Below are positions 1-5,788 of a stretch of 5,788 bases of DNA, in pieces. The notes beneath the pieces were generated by a model. It worked only from the letters and a program-made list of their open reading frames with translations, was not told the DNA's origin and made no database searches. The position numbers were made by a program, and so were the translations under genes. The stretch is from Shewanella sp. (GTDB taxonomy: Bacteria; Pseudomonadota; Gammaproteobacteria; Enterobacterales; Shewanellaceae), in the NCBI GenBank assembly GCA_004195335.1, contig SDWK01000493.1, positions 1 through 5,788 on the forward strand, in the 5' to 3' direction. Position 1 is the stretch's first letter. The number at the start of each line of letters is the position of its first letter.

Positions 1-18
1 GATTACTTTTAATGATTT

Positions 19-1224
19 TTATCCCTCTTTGGCCAGATACGCAATGATTTGATCCATATCGAGATCGTAATCATCGGCCGTGACACACTTAACGATTAGC
101 TCGTCTGTCGTCGAGGCCAGATCGATATCTTTATCGACTTCAAAATGATTCGGATGCAAGCAGTAAAATGGTTTAACTCTCGGCCGGATAGGGTCTTCAA
201 GATTATGACTCTCGACGATGGCCAATCGATTTGAATCTAATTCAACCAATGCCCCCACTGGGTAGACCCCCATGCATTTGATAAAAAGATCGACCAACTC
301 ATCATCTAACTCATTGTTCTTTGCCAGCGCACGTAAGATATTGAACGCCTTCACCTGAGGATACCCCTGTTTGTAACAACGGTTCGAGGTCAGCGCATCA
401 AATATATCGCAGATAGAGATCATCCGACCATATGTTGAAATATCATCCGCTAAAACGCCTTTAGGATAGCCTTTACCGTTAAGCTTTTCATGATGAAGTC
501 TCGCCACCTCGAGGCTCAGTTCGCTGATATCCGGCGTCCTTTCTATAGTATCGATAGAGTGCTGAGCGTGGGACTTCATCACTTCAAACTCATCGTCAGT
601 CAGTTTTCCCGGCTTATTTAAGATGTGATCGGGGATCATAATCTTACCGACATCATGTAAAAAGCCCCCCACCGCCAACTTCCTTACCATCTCTTTTTCT
701 ATTTTTAAGTAAAAAGCAAAGATGGTGATCAACACAGATACGGCTACAGAATGCTCGAGCAGATATTCATCTTTATGCCGAATATTGATGACGCAGGCAA
801 GTGCGTCCGGATTATCGAAGATAAGATTGATAGACTCATCGGTGATATCACTCACAGGCCCCAAATCCAGAGGACACCCATTTCTTGCATCGTGGAACAG
901 TCTTCTTTGAATATCCTTAGACTTATCGAAAACTCGCTTGGCCTTAACCACTTCTTGCTGAAAACGTTTATCTGACCAACTGGATTTATGTCTGAATACT
1001 TTACCCTGAAGAGGAGCGATAGGCGCTTTATCAATTTTGGCAACCACCTTGGTCTTGCTGGTATCGATAAGGACTTTTTCAATTCCTTTTCTTTTTAATC
1101 CATCGATGATGCCCTCACTTTCGAGCCAATGAGCCTTAACCAGATGAAACTTTCCTTTTGGCGAAGTAATTTTCAAAACATACATGCCTACACGGACTTT
1201 AGAGATATCCTGTTCAACAATCAT
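19..1224 (-). CDS. HD-GYP domain cyclic di-GMP phosphodiesterase with N-terminal DUF3391
   Basis: Predicted cytoplasmic phosphodiesterase that would hydrolyse cyclic di-GMP and so affect motility or biofilm decisions. With the start at 1224 it has 401 residues. The first ~60-100 residues (VRVGMYVLKI near the start) resemble DUF3391, which often precedes HD-GYP domains. The catalytic domain shows H158 in EHSVAV, the HD pair H190-D191 in FLHDVGK, H219, the HHE triad 244-246 followed by GYP at 252-254, and D273 in CDIFDALTSNR, so the metal ligands look intact. The usual Asp in HHExxDGxGYP is Asn here (HHEKLNGKGYP). There is no membrane segment or receiver domain. ATG 1224 is chosen because GGAG (1234-1237) lies 9 nt upstream and the protein then begins just before DUF3391. 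An in-frame ATG at 1266 would add 14 residues but has no ribosome binding site. It is separated from the transporter operon by about 390 bp and probably has its own promoter. The family is certain; activity is inferred. Confidence 0.93.
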   Translation of the reverse strand: MIVEQDISKVRVGMYVLKITSPKGKFHLVKAHWLESEGIIDGLKRKGIEKVLIDTSKTKVVAKIDKAPIAPLQGKVFRHKSSWSDKRFQQEVVKAKRVFDKSKDIQRRLFHDARNGCPLDLGPVSDITDESINLIFDNPDALACVINIRHKDEYLLEHSVAVSVLITIFAFYLKIEKEMVRKLAVGGFLHDVGKIMIPDHILNKPGKLTDDEFEVMKSHAQHSIDTIERTPDISELSLEVARLHHEKLNGKGYPKGVLADDISTYGRMISICDIFDALTSNRCYKQGYPQVKAFNILRALAKNNELDDELVDLFIKCMGVYPVGALVELDSNRLAIVESHNLEDPIRPRVKPFYCLHPNHFEVDKDIDLASTTDELIVKCVTADDYDLDMDQIIAYLAKEG

Positions 1225-1298
1225 CAATCGAAACTCCATTTCACCATCATCATTGCCTAACTTCATGCAAAGCCAAAATACGGAGCGCTGTCCATATA

Positions 1299-1328
1299 AT
1301 TATGGCTCAAAAAACCAACAACACTCAA
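1299..1328 (-). promoter_or_regulatory. Candidate sigma70 promoter for the HD-GYP gene
   Basis: On the minus strand, TTGAGT (1323-1328) and CATAAT (1299-1304) are separated by 18 nt. They match the -35 and -10 consensus at 4/6 and 5/6 positions. Transcription would start near 1290, leaving a leader of about 65 nt before the preferred ATG at 1224. A second pairing in the same stretch, TTGTTG with TATATG at 17 nt, is slightly weaker. The region is AT-rich and lies where a promoter is needed. No operator could be recognised. Seen by eye only. Confidence 0.4.
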
Positions 1329-1578
1329 CCTATCGGCTTAACATAAATCAAAATTTGAGAACTTGCTCGAAAATATGCTGCATTCATTCCCTGCGGGCGG
1401 TATTGCACTTCCCTTGGAAGGAGGTCTTGTAAGGAAGTCGTGGAAGCAAGTATTGTCGAAGACAGCGGCCATCATTACATTGTTTGGCACTATCACTATG
1501 ATTCAGAGCTATGGCTTAGAACTGCTGAGGTTTATATGCTATGACACTAATTATTCAGGATTAGACAAACTTAAATGA

Positions 1579-1606
1579 TCACCGCGTGGCTATCTAGACG
1601 GGGTGA
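1579..1606 (-). terminator. Weak hairpin after the transporter operon, possible terminator
   Basis: The arms 1579-1587 (TCACCGCGT) and 1598-1606 (ACGGGGTGA) pair over 9 bp with one G-G mismatch, around a 10-nt loop. The hairpin lies 8 nt past the stop codon of the last ATPase gene, where an operon terminator is expected. On the minus strand the bases that follow (TCATTTAAGTTTG) are T-rich but not a clean U tract. It is therefore weak as an intrinsic terminator and might only slow polymerase or protect the 3' end. Confidence 0.3.
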
Positions 1607-1614
1607 AACTCTGG

Positions 1615-2205
1615 TTATGCAGTCCAATGAAGCACGTCATCACAGACCAGATTAAGCAGGTCTTCATCGTGGGAAATAACCAGCAGGCCGAGTTTACGTT
1701 GATAGGCCTCCTCACTCAGTGCCTGCCAGATCTGTTGTTGAGTGATCATATCAAGGTGCGCCGTTATCTCATCGCAGATCAAATACTCGGTCGATGGAAG
1801 CAAGGCTCGAACCAAATTAACCCGCTGTAGTTGACCACCTGATACCTGTGAAGGGCGCCTGTTCAGCCATTGGGGGTCGACTCCATAACGGTCGAGTAGA
1901 CCCATAAAATCATCACTTCTCCAGCTCTCTCGCAGTGATTGCTTAATCGACAGGCGAGGATTAAAAGCAAACTCACTCTGCTGAATAACCCACTGCACGG
2001 GATTAGCGCTCCCTTTAGAAAAATCAGGCAGGGTTAATTCGCCATAACTTAAAGGTTCAATACCGGCAAGCACCTTAGCAAGCGAAGATTTCCCCAGCCC
2101 ACTGGGACCAAATAACCCCAATCTTTGCCCCGGTTTAAGAGTGAGGTCGGGAAAACGGATTTGAGTATTGCCGTAATTTAAACCCGCGTTACGCAACTGC
2201 AGCAT
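1615..2205 (-). CDS. ABC transporter ATP-binding protein, NikE/DppF type (short)
   Basis: Second ATPase of the peptide/nickel-family importer, a peripheral subunit on the cytoplasmic face that pairs with the preceding ATPase. With the start at 2205 it has 196 residues. It shows Walker A GPSGLGKS (33-40), a Q-loop at about 75-76 (IQQSEFAFNPR), the signature VSGGQLQR (121-128), Walker B ICDE (D145, E146), D-loop AHLD (149-152) and switch His179 (ISHDED). All catalytic elements are present. It stops straight after the last strand (DDVLHWTA) and lacks the C-terminal extension of NikE or DppF, making it some 60 residues or more shorter than those. ATG 2205 is preferred because GGAGG (2210-2214) lies 4 nt upstream, giving a 17-bp overlap with the previous gene. 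An in-frame ATG at 2244 lacks a ribosome binding site. It is the last gene of the operon. Confidence 0.93.
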   Translation of the reverse strand: MLQLRNAGLNYGNTQIRFPDLTLKPGQRLGLFGPSGLGKSSLAKVLAGIEPLSYGELTLPDFSKGSANPVQWVIQQSEFAFNPRLSIKQSLRESWRSDDFMGLLDRYGVDPQWLNRRPSQVSGGQLQRVNLVRALLPSTEYLICDEITAHLDMITQQQIWQALSEEAYQRKLGLLVISHDEDLLNLVCDDVLHWTA

Positions 2206-2887
2206 CTGGCCTCCAGTTACCGGGAATGGCCTGCCAAAGCGCATAAGTATAAGGCGCGCACAATCCCATGAATATCTTCTCTGGGGTCGTTTTCTCCACT
2301 AATCGCCCCTCTTTTAGCACTAAAATATCATCGGCTACCGTCAGCAAGTGCTTAAGGTTGTGGCTGATCACCAGCACACCTCGACGCTCTTCAGACGCAA
2401 GCTTTGCCAGATACCGATAGAGCTCAGTCGCGCTGAAAGCGTCTAACCCACAACATGGCTCATCGGCAACAATAAAGGCAGTTTGCTGCCAGCTAGCTTG
2501 TGCCAATAGCGCTTTTTTCGTCATTCCCCCGGAGAGTTGATGTGGATAACAGGCGGCGATCTTCCGACTAACCGGCAACGGAGCGTTTCTCTTACTTGTC
2601 CCAGGGGATAAACGCCGCATTAACTGTGAGATAACCGTACGCAACGGGTCCAGTACACTTGCCGACTGCGCCGACAAAGCGACCCGTTTGCCTTGGGGTA
2701 AACTGACCTCTCCCGAAAGCGTGAAACCGCGAGGGGCACTGCCGAGCAATGCTTGCGCCAACAGGCTTTTACCACTGCCACTGGCACCAATCACCCCGGT
2801 TAATTGACCCGCTGTTAACTCGAAACTCAGGGGTGACAGCAAATTCATCTCTTCTGAGTGAATCGATAACCCATTAACCTTAAGCAA
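2189..2887 (-). CDS. ABC transporter ATP-binding protein, NikD/DppD type
   Basis: First ATPase of the importer. Numbered from a TTG start at 2887 it has 232 residues: Walker A GASGSGKS (34-41), Q-loop Gln74 followed by LDPLRTV, signature LSGGM (118-122), Walker B VADEP (D142, E143) and switch His176 (ISHNLKH). The C-terminal APYTYALWQAIP matches the PYTxxLLxAIP motif of Opp/Dpp/Nik ATPases. Three things are unusual: the signature continues TKKALLAQA instead of the common xQR, the Thr-Thr before the D-loop is Cys-Cys (145-146), and the segment between Q-loop and signature is short at about 44 residues. TTG 2887 is preferred because GGAGG lies 5 nt upstream and MLKVNGLSI is a typical family N-terminus. 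ATG 2905 (6 residues longer) and ATG 2950 (21 longer) are alternatives without a ribosome binding site. With the TTG start it overlaps the upstream permease gene by 8 bp. Confidence 0.93.
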   Translation of the reverse strand: MLKVNGLSIHSEEMNLLSPLSFELTAGQLTGVIGASGSGKSLLAQALLGSAPRGFTLSGEVSLPQGKRVALSAQSASVLDPLRTVISQLMRRLSPGTSKRNAPLPVSRKIAACYPHQLSGGMTKKALLAQASWQQTAFIVADEPCCGLDAFSATELYRYLAKLASEERRGVLVISHNLKHLLTVADDILVLKEGRLVEKTTPEKIFMGLCAPYTYALWQAIPGNWRPDAAVA

Positions 2888-3713
2888 ACTCACCTCCGGA
2901 CACATGGGTTTGGGGACCTTGGCGCAACGCAGTAATGAAGGCGTTAGCAATGTAAGACAAGATAAGCAGGCAGATGAGCAATAATCCTCCCGGACATAAG
3001 GCTAACCACCAATGACCCGTCAGCAGGTATTGGCTGGCTTGGGATAGCAATGCTCCCATGGAAGGGTTTACCGGATCCAGGCCAAATCCTAAGAATGTCA
3101 GTGCTGCCATATGGGTTAATGCATGGGGAAACAATAACATTCCCCCCACTAACCATTGTGGGATCACATGAGGCAACATGTGACGCCTTATCACTGTCAG
3201 GGGCGATTGACCGAACTGTTTCGCCAACTGAAAATAGGGGGCATTATTGATAGCCTGCATCTCGAATCGAAGCAGTCTTGTCAGTCTGGGCCAGTGACTC
3301 AAGGCAATGGCCATGATTAAACCATGTTGTGCCCCTCCACCAAAGACTAACGCCAAGAGAATAAGCAACAAGAGGTGAGGCAAAGACATAAACACATCCA
3401 CCAGCAGATCCACACACCAACGAGCGGCGCAATTGACCTGAGCGAACATGGCTAACAACAAGGCGATAGAACAACTTAACGTCACGGCGAGCCCACCGGT
3501 ATAGAAGCTGGCCAGCAACGCCTTGAGGCTACGACTGAAGAGATCCCGTCCCAGCCAATCGGTACCAAACAGGTGATTGAGTGACGGCGGCAAATTTTTT
3601 TCAAGCAAGGAAAGCTCTGAGCCCGACGATGGCCAAAATCCGGCCAAAAGTATCAAGGCTAACAGGCACAGTGACAACGCAAGCACTGTCGGCTGAGTAA
3701 AGACTTTTTTCAT
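2880..3713 (-). CDS. ABC transporter permease, DppC/NikC type
   Basis: Second inner-membrane permease of the importer, 277 residues, close to the usual NikC length. An N-terminal membrane segment (about 8-26) is followed by the family motif HLFGTDWLGRDLFSR (47-61), which precedes the core membrane domain in DppC/OppC/NikC proteins. Further hydrophobic segments lie near 70-92, 104-125, 188-212 and 236-260. The cytoplasmic EAA-type loop that docks onto the ATPases is seen at about 159-185 (YFQLAKQFGQSPLTVIRRH), followed by LTFLGFGLDPVNPSMGALL (205-223), a family signature. The ATG overlaps the previous gene's stop as ATGA (3710-3713), with GGAG (3721-3724) 7 nt upstream, so the start is well supported. 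It forms a heterodimeric pore with the DppB/NikB-type permease. Substrate cannot be read from this protein. Confidence 0.95.
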   Translation of the reverse strand: MKKVFTQPTVLALSLCLLALILLAGFWPSSGSELSLLEKNLPPSLNHLFGTDWLGRDLFSRSLKALLASFYTGGLAVTLSCSIALLLAMFAQVNCAARWCVDLLVDVFMSLPHLLLLILLALVFGGGAQHGLIMAIALSHWPRLTRLLRFEMQAINNAPYFQLAKQFGQSPLTVIRRHMLPHVIPQWLVGGMLLFPHALTHMAALTFLGFGLDPVNPSMGALLSQASQYLLTGHWWLALCPGGLLLICLLILSYIANAFITALRQGPQTHVSGGEFA

Positions 3714-4702
3714 CTATTCTCTCCGGCCAACAGAAATTTAGAGAGGCCATTGGCAGCCAGATTTCCGATAAAGACTAAAACCGCAGATATCAAGGTACAA
3801 CCCATCAATAAGGCGGTGTCATTTGCCAATCCGGCTTTCACCAGCGTTGAACCTAATCCGGGGAAGTTAAACACCGTCTCAGCAAGAATAGAGCCACCGA
3901 ACAACTCCGCAAAACTGGCAAAATGCAGTACAACAGCAGGCAATAAACTATTTTTGATCACGTGATAGCCTACGACTGAGGCTTTGCTGTCTCCATGTAA
4001 CCGTGAATACTCGACAAAATCACTGTCGAGCACATCGATCACCTTTTCTCGGGTATGCAGCACAATCGGCGCCATATGCACCAGAGCCAACGTCAGTACA
4101 GGAAGTAAGAGATGATGCGCCATACTCAGCAAACTTTGTTCGCCAAACTGCATCCCGAGCGGCGCAGCACAACACACAGGCGTCAAACTTAATCCTACAG
4201 AAAACAGACTGATTAATAGCATGCCTAACCAAAATGAGGGAATACATGCGACTAACCAAGCACCATTACGGATAAACCTGTCGGGCCAGCGACCCTGATA
4301 GAGTCCAGCCAACAAACCTAAACCATAGCCAAAAATCAGTGAACAGAGCCAACTCAAGCCAATGAGCAGCAAAGAGATAGGAAGGCGTTCCTTAATGATA
4401 TCGAACACACTCTGCTGATAGAGCGGTGAAAAACCAAAATTTCCCTGAGCTAACTCACACAGCCAGTGCCACATGCGTTGAGCCACAGATTGATCCAGAC
4501 CTAAAGAGTGGATCAACGTCGCTTTCTGTTCGACTGAAATCCCGAAAAGATTACCGTTCAAATAACTGTTAATTGGATCAAGCGGGGACCAAGCAAGCAA
4601 TAGGTAGGCTAACAGCACCACTAGGAGCAGTTGCAGTGCCAATCTTAAACCTGTCGCCAACAATGAGCGAGACCTCATCATTAATGGAGAGTTTACTGAC
4701 AT
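3710..4702 (-). CDS. ABC transporter permease, DppB/NikB type
   Basis: First inner-membrane permease of the importer, 330 residues from ATG 4702. An N-terminal membrane helix (about 17-38) is followed by a periplasmic region of about 70 residues, then helices near 108-135, 147-172, 198-215, 257-275 and 297-318. The EAA-type coupling loop is at 228-255 (DFVEYSRLHGDSKASVVGYH), followed by AETVFNFPGLG (274-284), a hallmark of DppB/OppB/NikB. A Cys-Cys pair at 177-178 (TPVCCAAP) lies in the loop after the third helix, on the predicted periplasmic side. The start is uncertain: ATG 4702 gives a 10-bp overlap with the binding protein gene, while GTG 4714, ATG 4681 and ATG 4678 are also in frame and none has a good ribosome binding site. 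Translational coupling to the upstream gene is likely. The 3' end overlaps the next gene by 4 bp. Confidence 0.95.
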   Translation of the reverse strand: MSVNSPLMMRSRSLLATGLRLALQLLLVVLLAYLLLAWSPLDPINSYLNGNLFGISVEQKATLIHSLGLDQSVAQRMWHWLCELAQGNFGFSPLYQQSVFDIIKERLPISLLLIGLSWLCSLIFGYGLGLLAGLYQGRWPDRFIRNGAWLVACIPSFWLGMLLISLFSVGLSLTPVCCAAPLGMQFGEQSLLSMAHHLLLPVLTLALVHMAPIVLHTREKVIDVLDSDFVEYSRLHGDSKASVVGYHVIKNSLLPAVVLHFASFAELFGGSILAETVFNFPGLGSTLVKAGLANDTALLMGCTLISAVLVFIGNLAANGLSKFLLAGENR

Positions 4703-5788
4703 GTCCAACGCCACTGGCTGATATTATTGGCTAACGGCCATCCATGCCCATGGGGTTCGATTCCCGGCTCTGCGAGATCGAGACAGCGATTTGCCGCGTA
4801 GAGGTGCCTAAGGTTCACCAACCAGGTCCAGGGAAGATCCTGACGTATCAACGCCTGAGCGTGTCTCCAGTATGGCAATGACTCCTGCCATGAAGCGGCG
4901 TGTTGCGCATTGTCGAGCACGGCATCTAATTCGGCATTAGCGTAATAACCCGCATTATAGTAATCCATGCCCCGATATTGGCTGTGATGCACAAATCTGA
5001 CTTCGCTGCTAGAATGGCTACCGAAACCAAACAACACAGGTTGGTTATGCATATGCTTATAGATGTTCTCCCAACTGTCCCCCCTCGGATGTATCTCTAT
5101 TCCTAAGGGCTTTACCATCTGCGCTACAGTTAATGCCAACTGCTCACGAATACTGTCACCAGCAAGGTAATAAAGCATCATGCTCGCCTTCAGACCCTGC
5201 TTTTGCCGTATGCCATCGATAAGTTGCCAACCCGATTGCTCGAGTATCTCAATAGCCCCAAACAGTTGCTTATCGGGAGATGCCTGTGTTTGGATATCGA
5301 GGGGGCCCCAGGGCAAGCCGTCGGCAATAGAATAGGCCGCAGTAGCATGACCATCGAGTAATTGATGCACGAGCACATCACGATTTATCACCCTATCGAT
5401 GGCCTGACGAATAGCGAATTGGGATGTAACATTATTGCCGATGTCGGCATTTTGCACATTCACCATAGGCCAAGAGATCCCGCGATTATCCACCGACTCG
5501 AGGCTCCAGAGTTTAAAATCGGCAGGCAAAGCCTGTGCGTAGCGCGGCGCTATGGCCGCCAGATCCAATTGGCCGGAAATTAAACGTGAATAGCGGCTGT
5601 CCTCATCGCTAAATACGATGATCAGCTTGTCAAAAAATGGCTTCTTCCCGTAATAATATGGGTTCACTTTAACAATTAACTGTTGCCCTTTATCCCAACG
5701 AACGAGTTCAAATGGCCCGCTGCCAATCGGCATTTGGCCATAATGAGAGTTATAAGCGTGAGCAGGAACAATTGACAGGTTAATAAAG
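4693..5788 (-). CDS. ABC transporter solute-binding protein, family 5 (partial, 5' end outside window)
   Basis: Periplasmic substrate-binding component of the importer (SBP_bac_5 family, as NikA, DppA, OppA). The frame is open to the window edge, so the signal peptide and perhaps 130-180 N-terminal residues are missing; 364 codons are visible. The upstream part reads VPAHAYNSHYGQMPIGSGPF, matching the family's VPxH and P(V/I)GxGP(Y/F) region. The following YYYGKKPFFDKL and the DEDSRYSRLISGQLDLAAI stretch are also typical. Near the C-terminus are PWTWLVNLRHLY and PHGHGWPLANNISQWRW. I recall a similar ending in a clade often labelled nickel/peptide binding, but could not check it. The His pair in PHGHGWP (4735-4755) could bind metal. 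An internal ATG at 5733 is not the true start. It ends at TAA 4693-4695, overlapping the first permease gene. Family is firm; the substrate (nickel, metal chelate or peptide) is open. Confidence 0.93.
   Translation of the reverse strand, partial: FINLSIVPAHAYNSHYGQMPIGSGPFELVRWDKGQQLIVKVNPYYYGKKPFFDKLIIVFSDEDSRYSRLISGQLDLAAIAPRYAQALPADFKLWSLESVDNRGISWPMVNVQNADIGNNVTSQFAIRQAIDRVINRDVLVHQLLDGHATAAYSIADGLPWGPLDIQTQASPDKQLFGAIEILEQSGWQLIDGIRQKQGLKASMMLYYLAGDSIREQLALTVAQMVKPLGIEIHPRGDSWENIYKHMHNQPVLFGFGSHSSSEVRFVHHSQYRGMDYYNAGYYANAELDAVLDNAQHAASWQESLPYWRHAQALIRQDLPWTWLVNLRHLYAANRCLDLAEPGIEPHGHGWPLANNISQWRWTCQ

Larger units (their letters stand above)
1267..1614. other. Intergenic region without a convincing gene
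   Basis: This 348-bp interval separates the last transporter gene from the HD-GYP gene. Its left part holds the candidate HD-GYP promoter and its right end a weak hairpin. The middle (about 1338-1545) can be translated on both strands. On the plus strand a 34-codon frame from GTG 1440 to TGA 1544 is rich in His, Tyr and Trp (GHHYIVWHYHYD), with AAGGA four nt before the GTG. On the minus strand a 45-codon frame runs from ATG 1475 to TAA 1340-1338. A Shine-Dalgarno-like GGAAGGAGG sits at 1416-1424 on the plus strand without a well-spaced start. None of these matches a family I recognise. The segment may be a decayed copy of an interspersed repeat or a gene remnant, but nothing in this single copy proves it. 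Confidence 0.5.

Noticed and set aside
1282..1293. Short near-palindrome GGAGCGCTGTCC in the HD-GYP leader
   Set aside because: Only the AGCGCT core is a true palindrome; too short to call an operator.
1295..1300. Perfect TATAAT on the plus strand
   Set aside because: No -35 element at 16-19 nt upstream and no gene downstream on that strand; it overlaps the better-placed minus-strand promoter.
1184..1432. Plus-strand frame of 82 codons overlapping the HD-GYP gene start and the intergenic region
   Set aside because: Low-complexity composition, no ribosome binding site, partly antisense to a well-supported gene and its promoter.
1338..1475. Minus-strand frame of 45 codons upstream of the HD-GYP gene
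   Set aside because: Starts at tandem ATGs but without a Shine-Dalgarno sequence; no recognisable domain. Kept only as part of the possible-repeat observation.
1363..1578. Plus-strand open frame of 71 codons in the intergenic region
   Set aside because: It starts with TTG, lacks a ribosome binding site at that start, and matches no family. The GGAAGGAGG inside it is not followed by an in-frame start at a useful distance.
1603..1830. Plus-strand frame of 75 codons antisense to the second ATPase
   Set aside because: Lies opposite conserved ATPase motifs and is best explained as a shadow frame.
4020..4259. Cys-rich minus-strand frame of 79 codons inside the permease gene
   Set aside because: Out of frame with a permease showing all family motifs; a shadow frame.

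Overview
The window looks like a chromosomal segment of a gammaproteobacterium, most likely Shewanella or a close Alteromonadales relative. This rests on moderate GC content, Shine-Dalgarno-led genes and a DUF3391-type HD-GYP protein of a kind common in Shewanella and Vibrio. It is a guess from sequence style, not a database match. All five clear transport genes and the HD-GYP gene lie on the minus strand, so transcription runs from high to low coordinates.

From 5788 down to 1615 there is a tightly packed ABC importer operon of the peptide/nickel (Dpp/Opp/Nik) family. In transcription order it encodes a family 5 solute-binding protein (its 5' end lies outside the window), two permeases of the DppB/NikB and DppC/NikC types, and two short ATPases of the NikD and NikE types. 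Adjacent genes overlap by 4 to 17 bp, which suggests translational coupling, and together they supply every part of one importer. The order SBP-B-C-D-E is shared by nikABCDE, yntABCDE, dpp and opp, so order alone does not give the substrate. The short ATPases, a PHGHGWP motif near the binding protein's C-terminus and a Cys-Cys pair in a permease loop lean towards nickel or a metal-chelate substrate, but this is inference. The operon promoter is outside the window.

From 1614 to about 1225 is a largely non-coding interval. It contains a weak hairpin just after the last ATPase gene, a stretch with short translatable frames on both strands that may be a degenerate repeat, and a plausible sigma70 promoter for the downstream gene.

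From 1224 to 19 is a complete HD-GYP phosphodiesterase gene (DUF3391 plus HD-GYP), predicted to hydrolyse cyclic di-GMP. It appears to be its own transcription unit, with no evident functional tie to the transporter. The window holds an ordinary transporter and a signalling gene; I see no clear new system. The points most worth checking are the transporter's substrate and cysteine pairs, and the nature of the intergenic segment.
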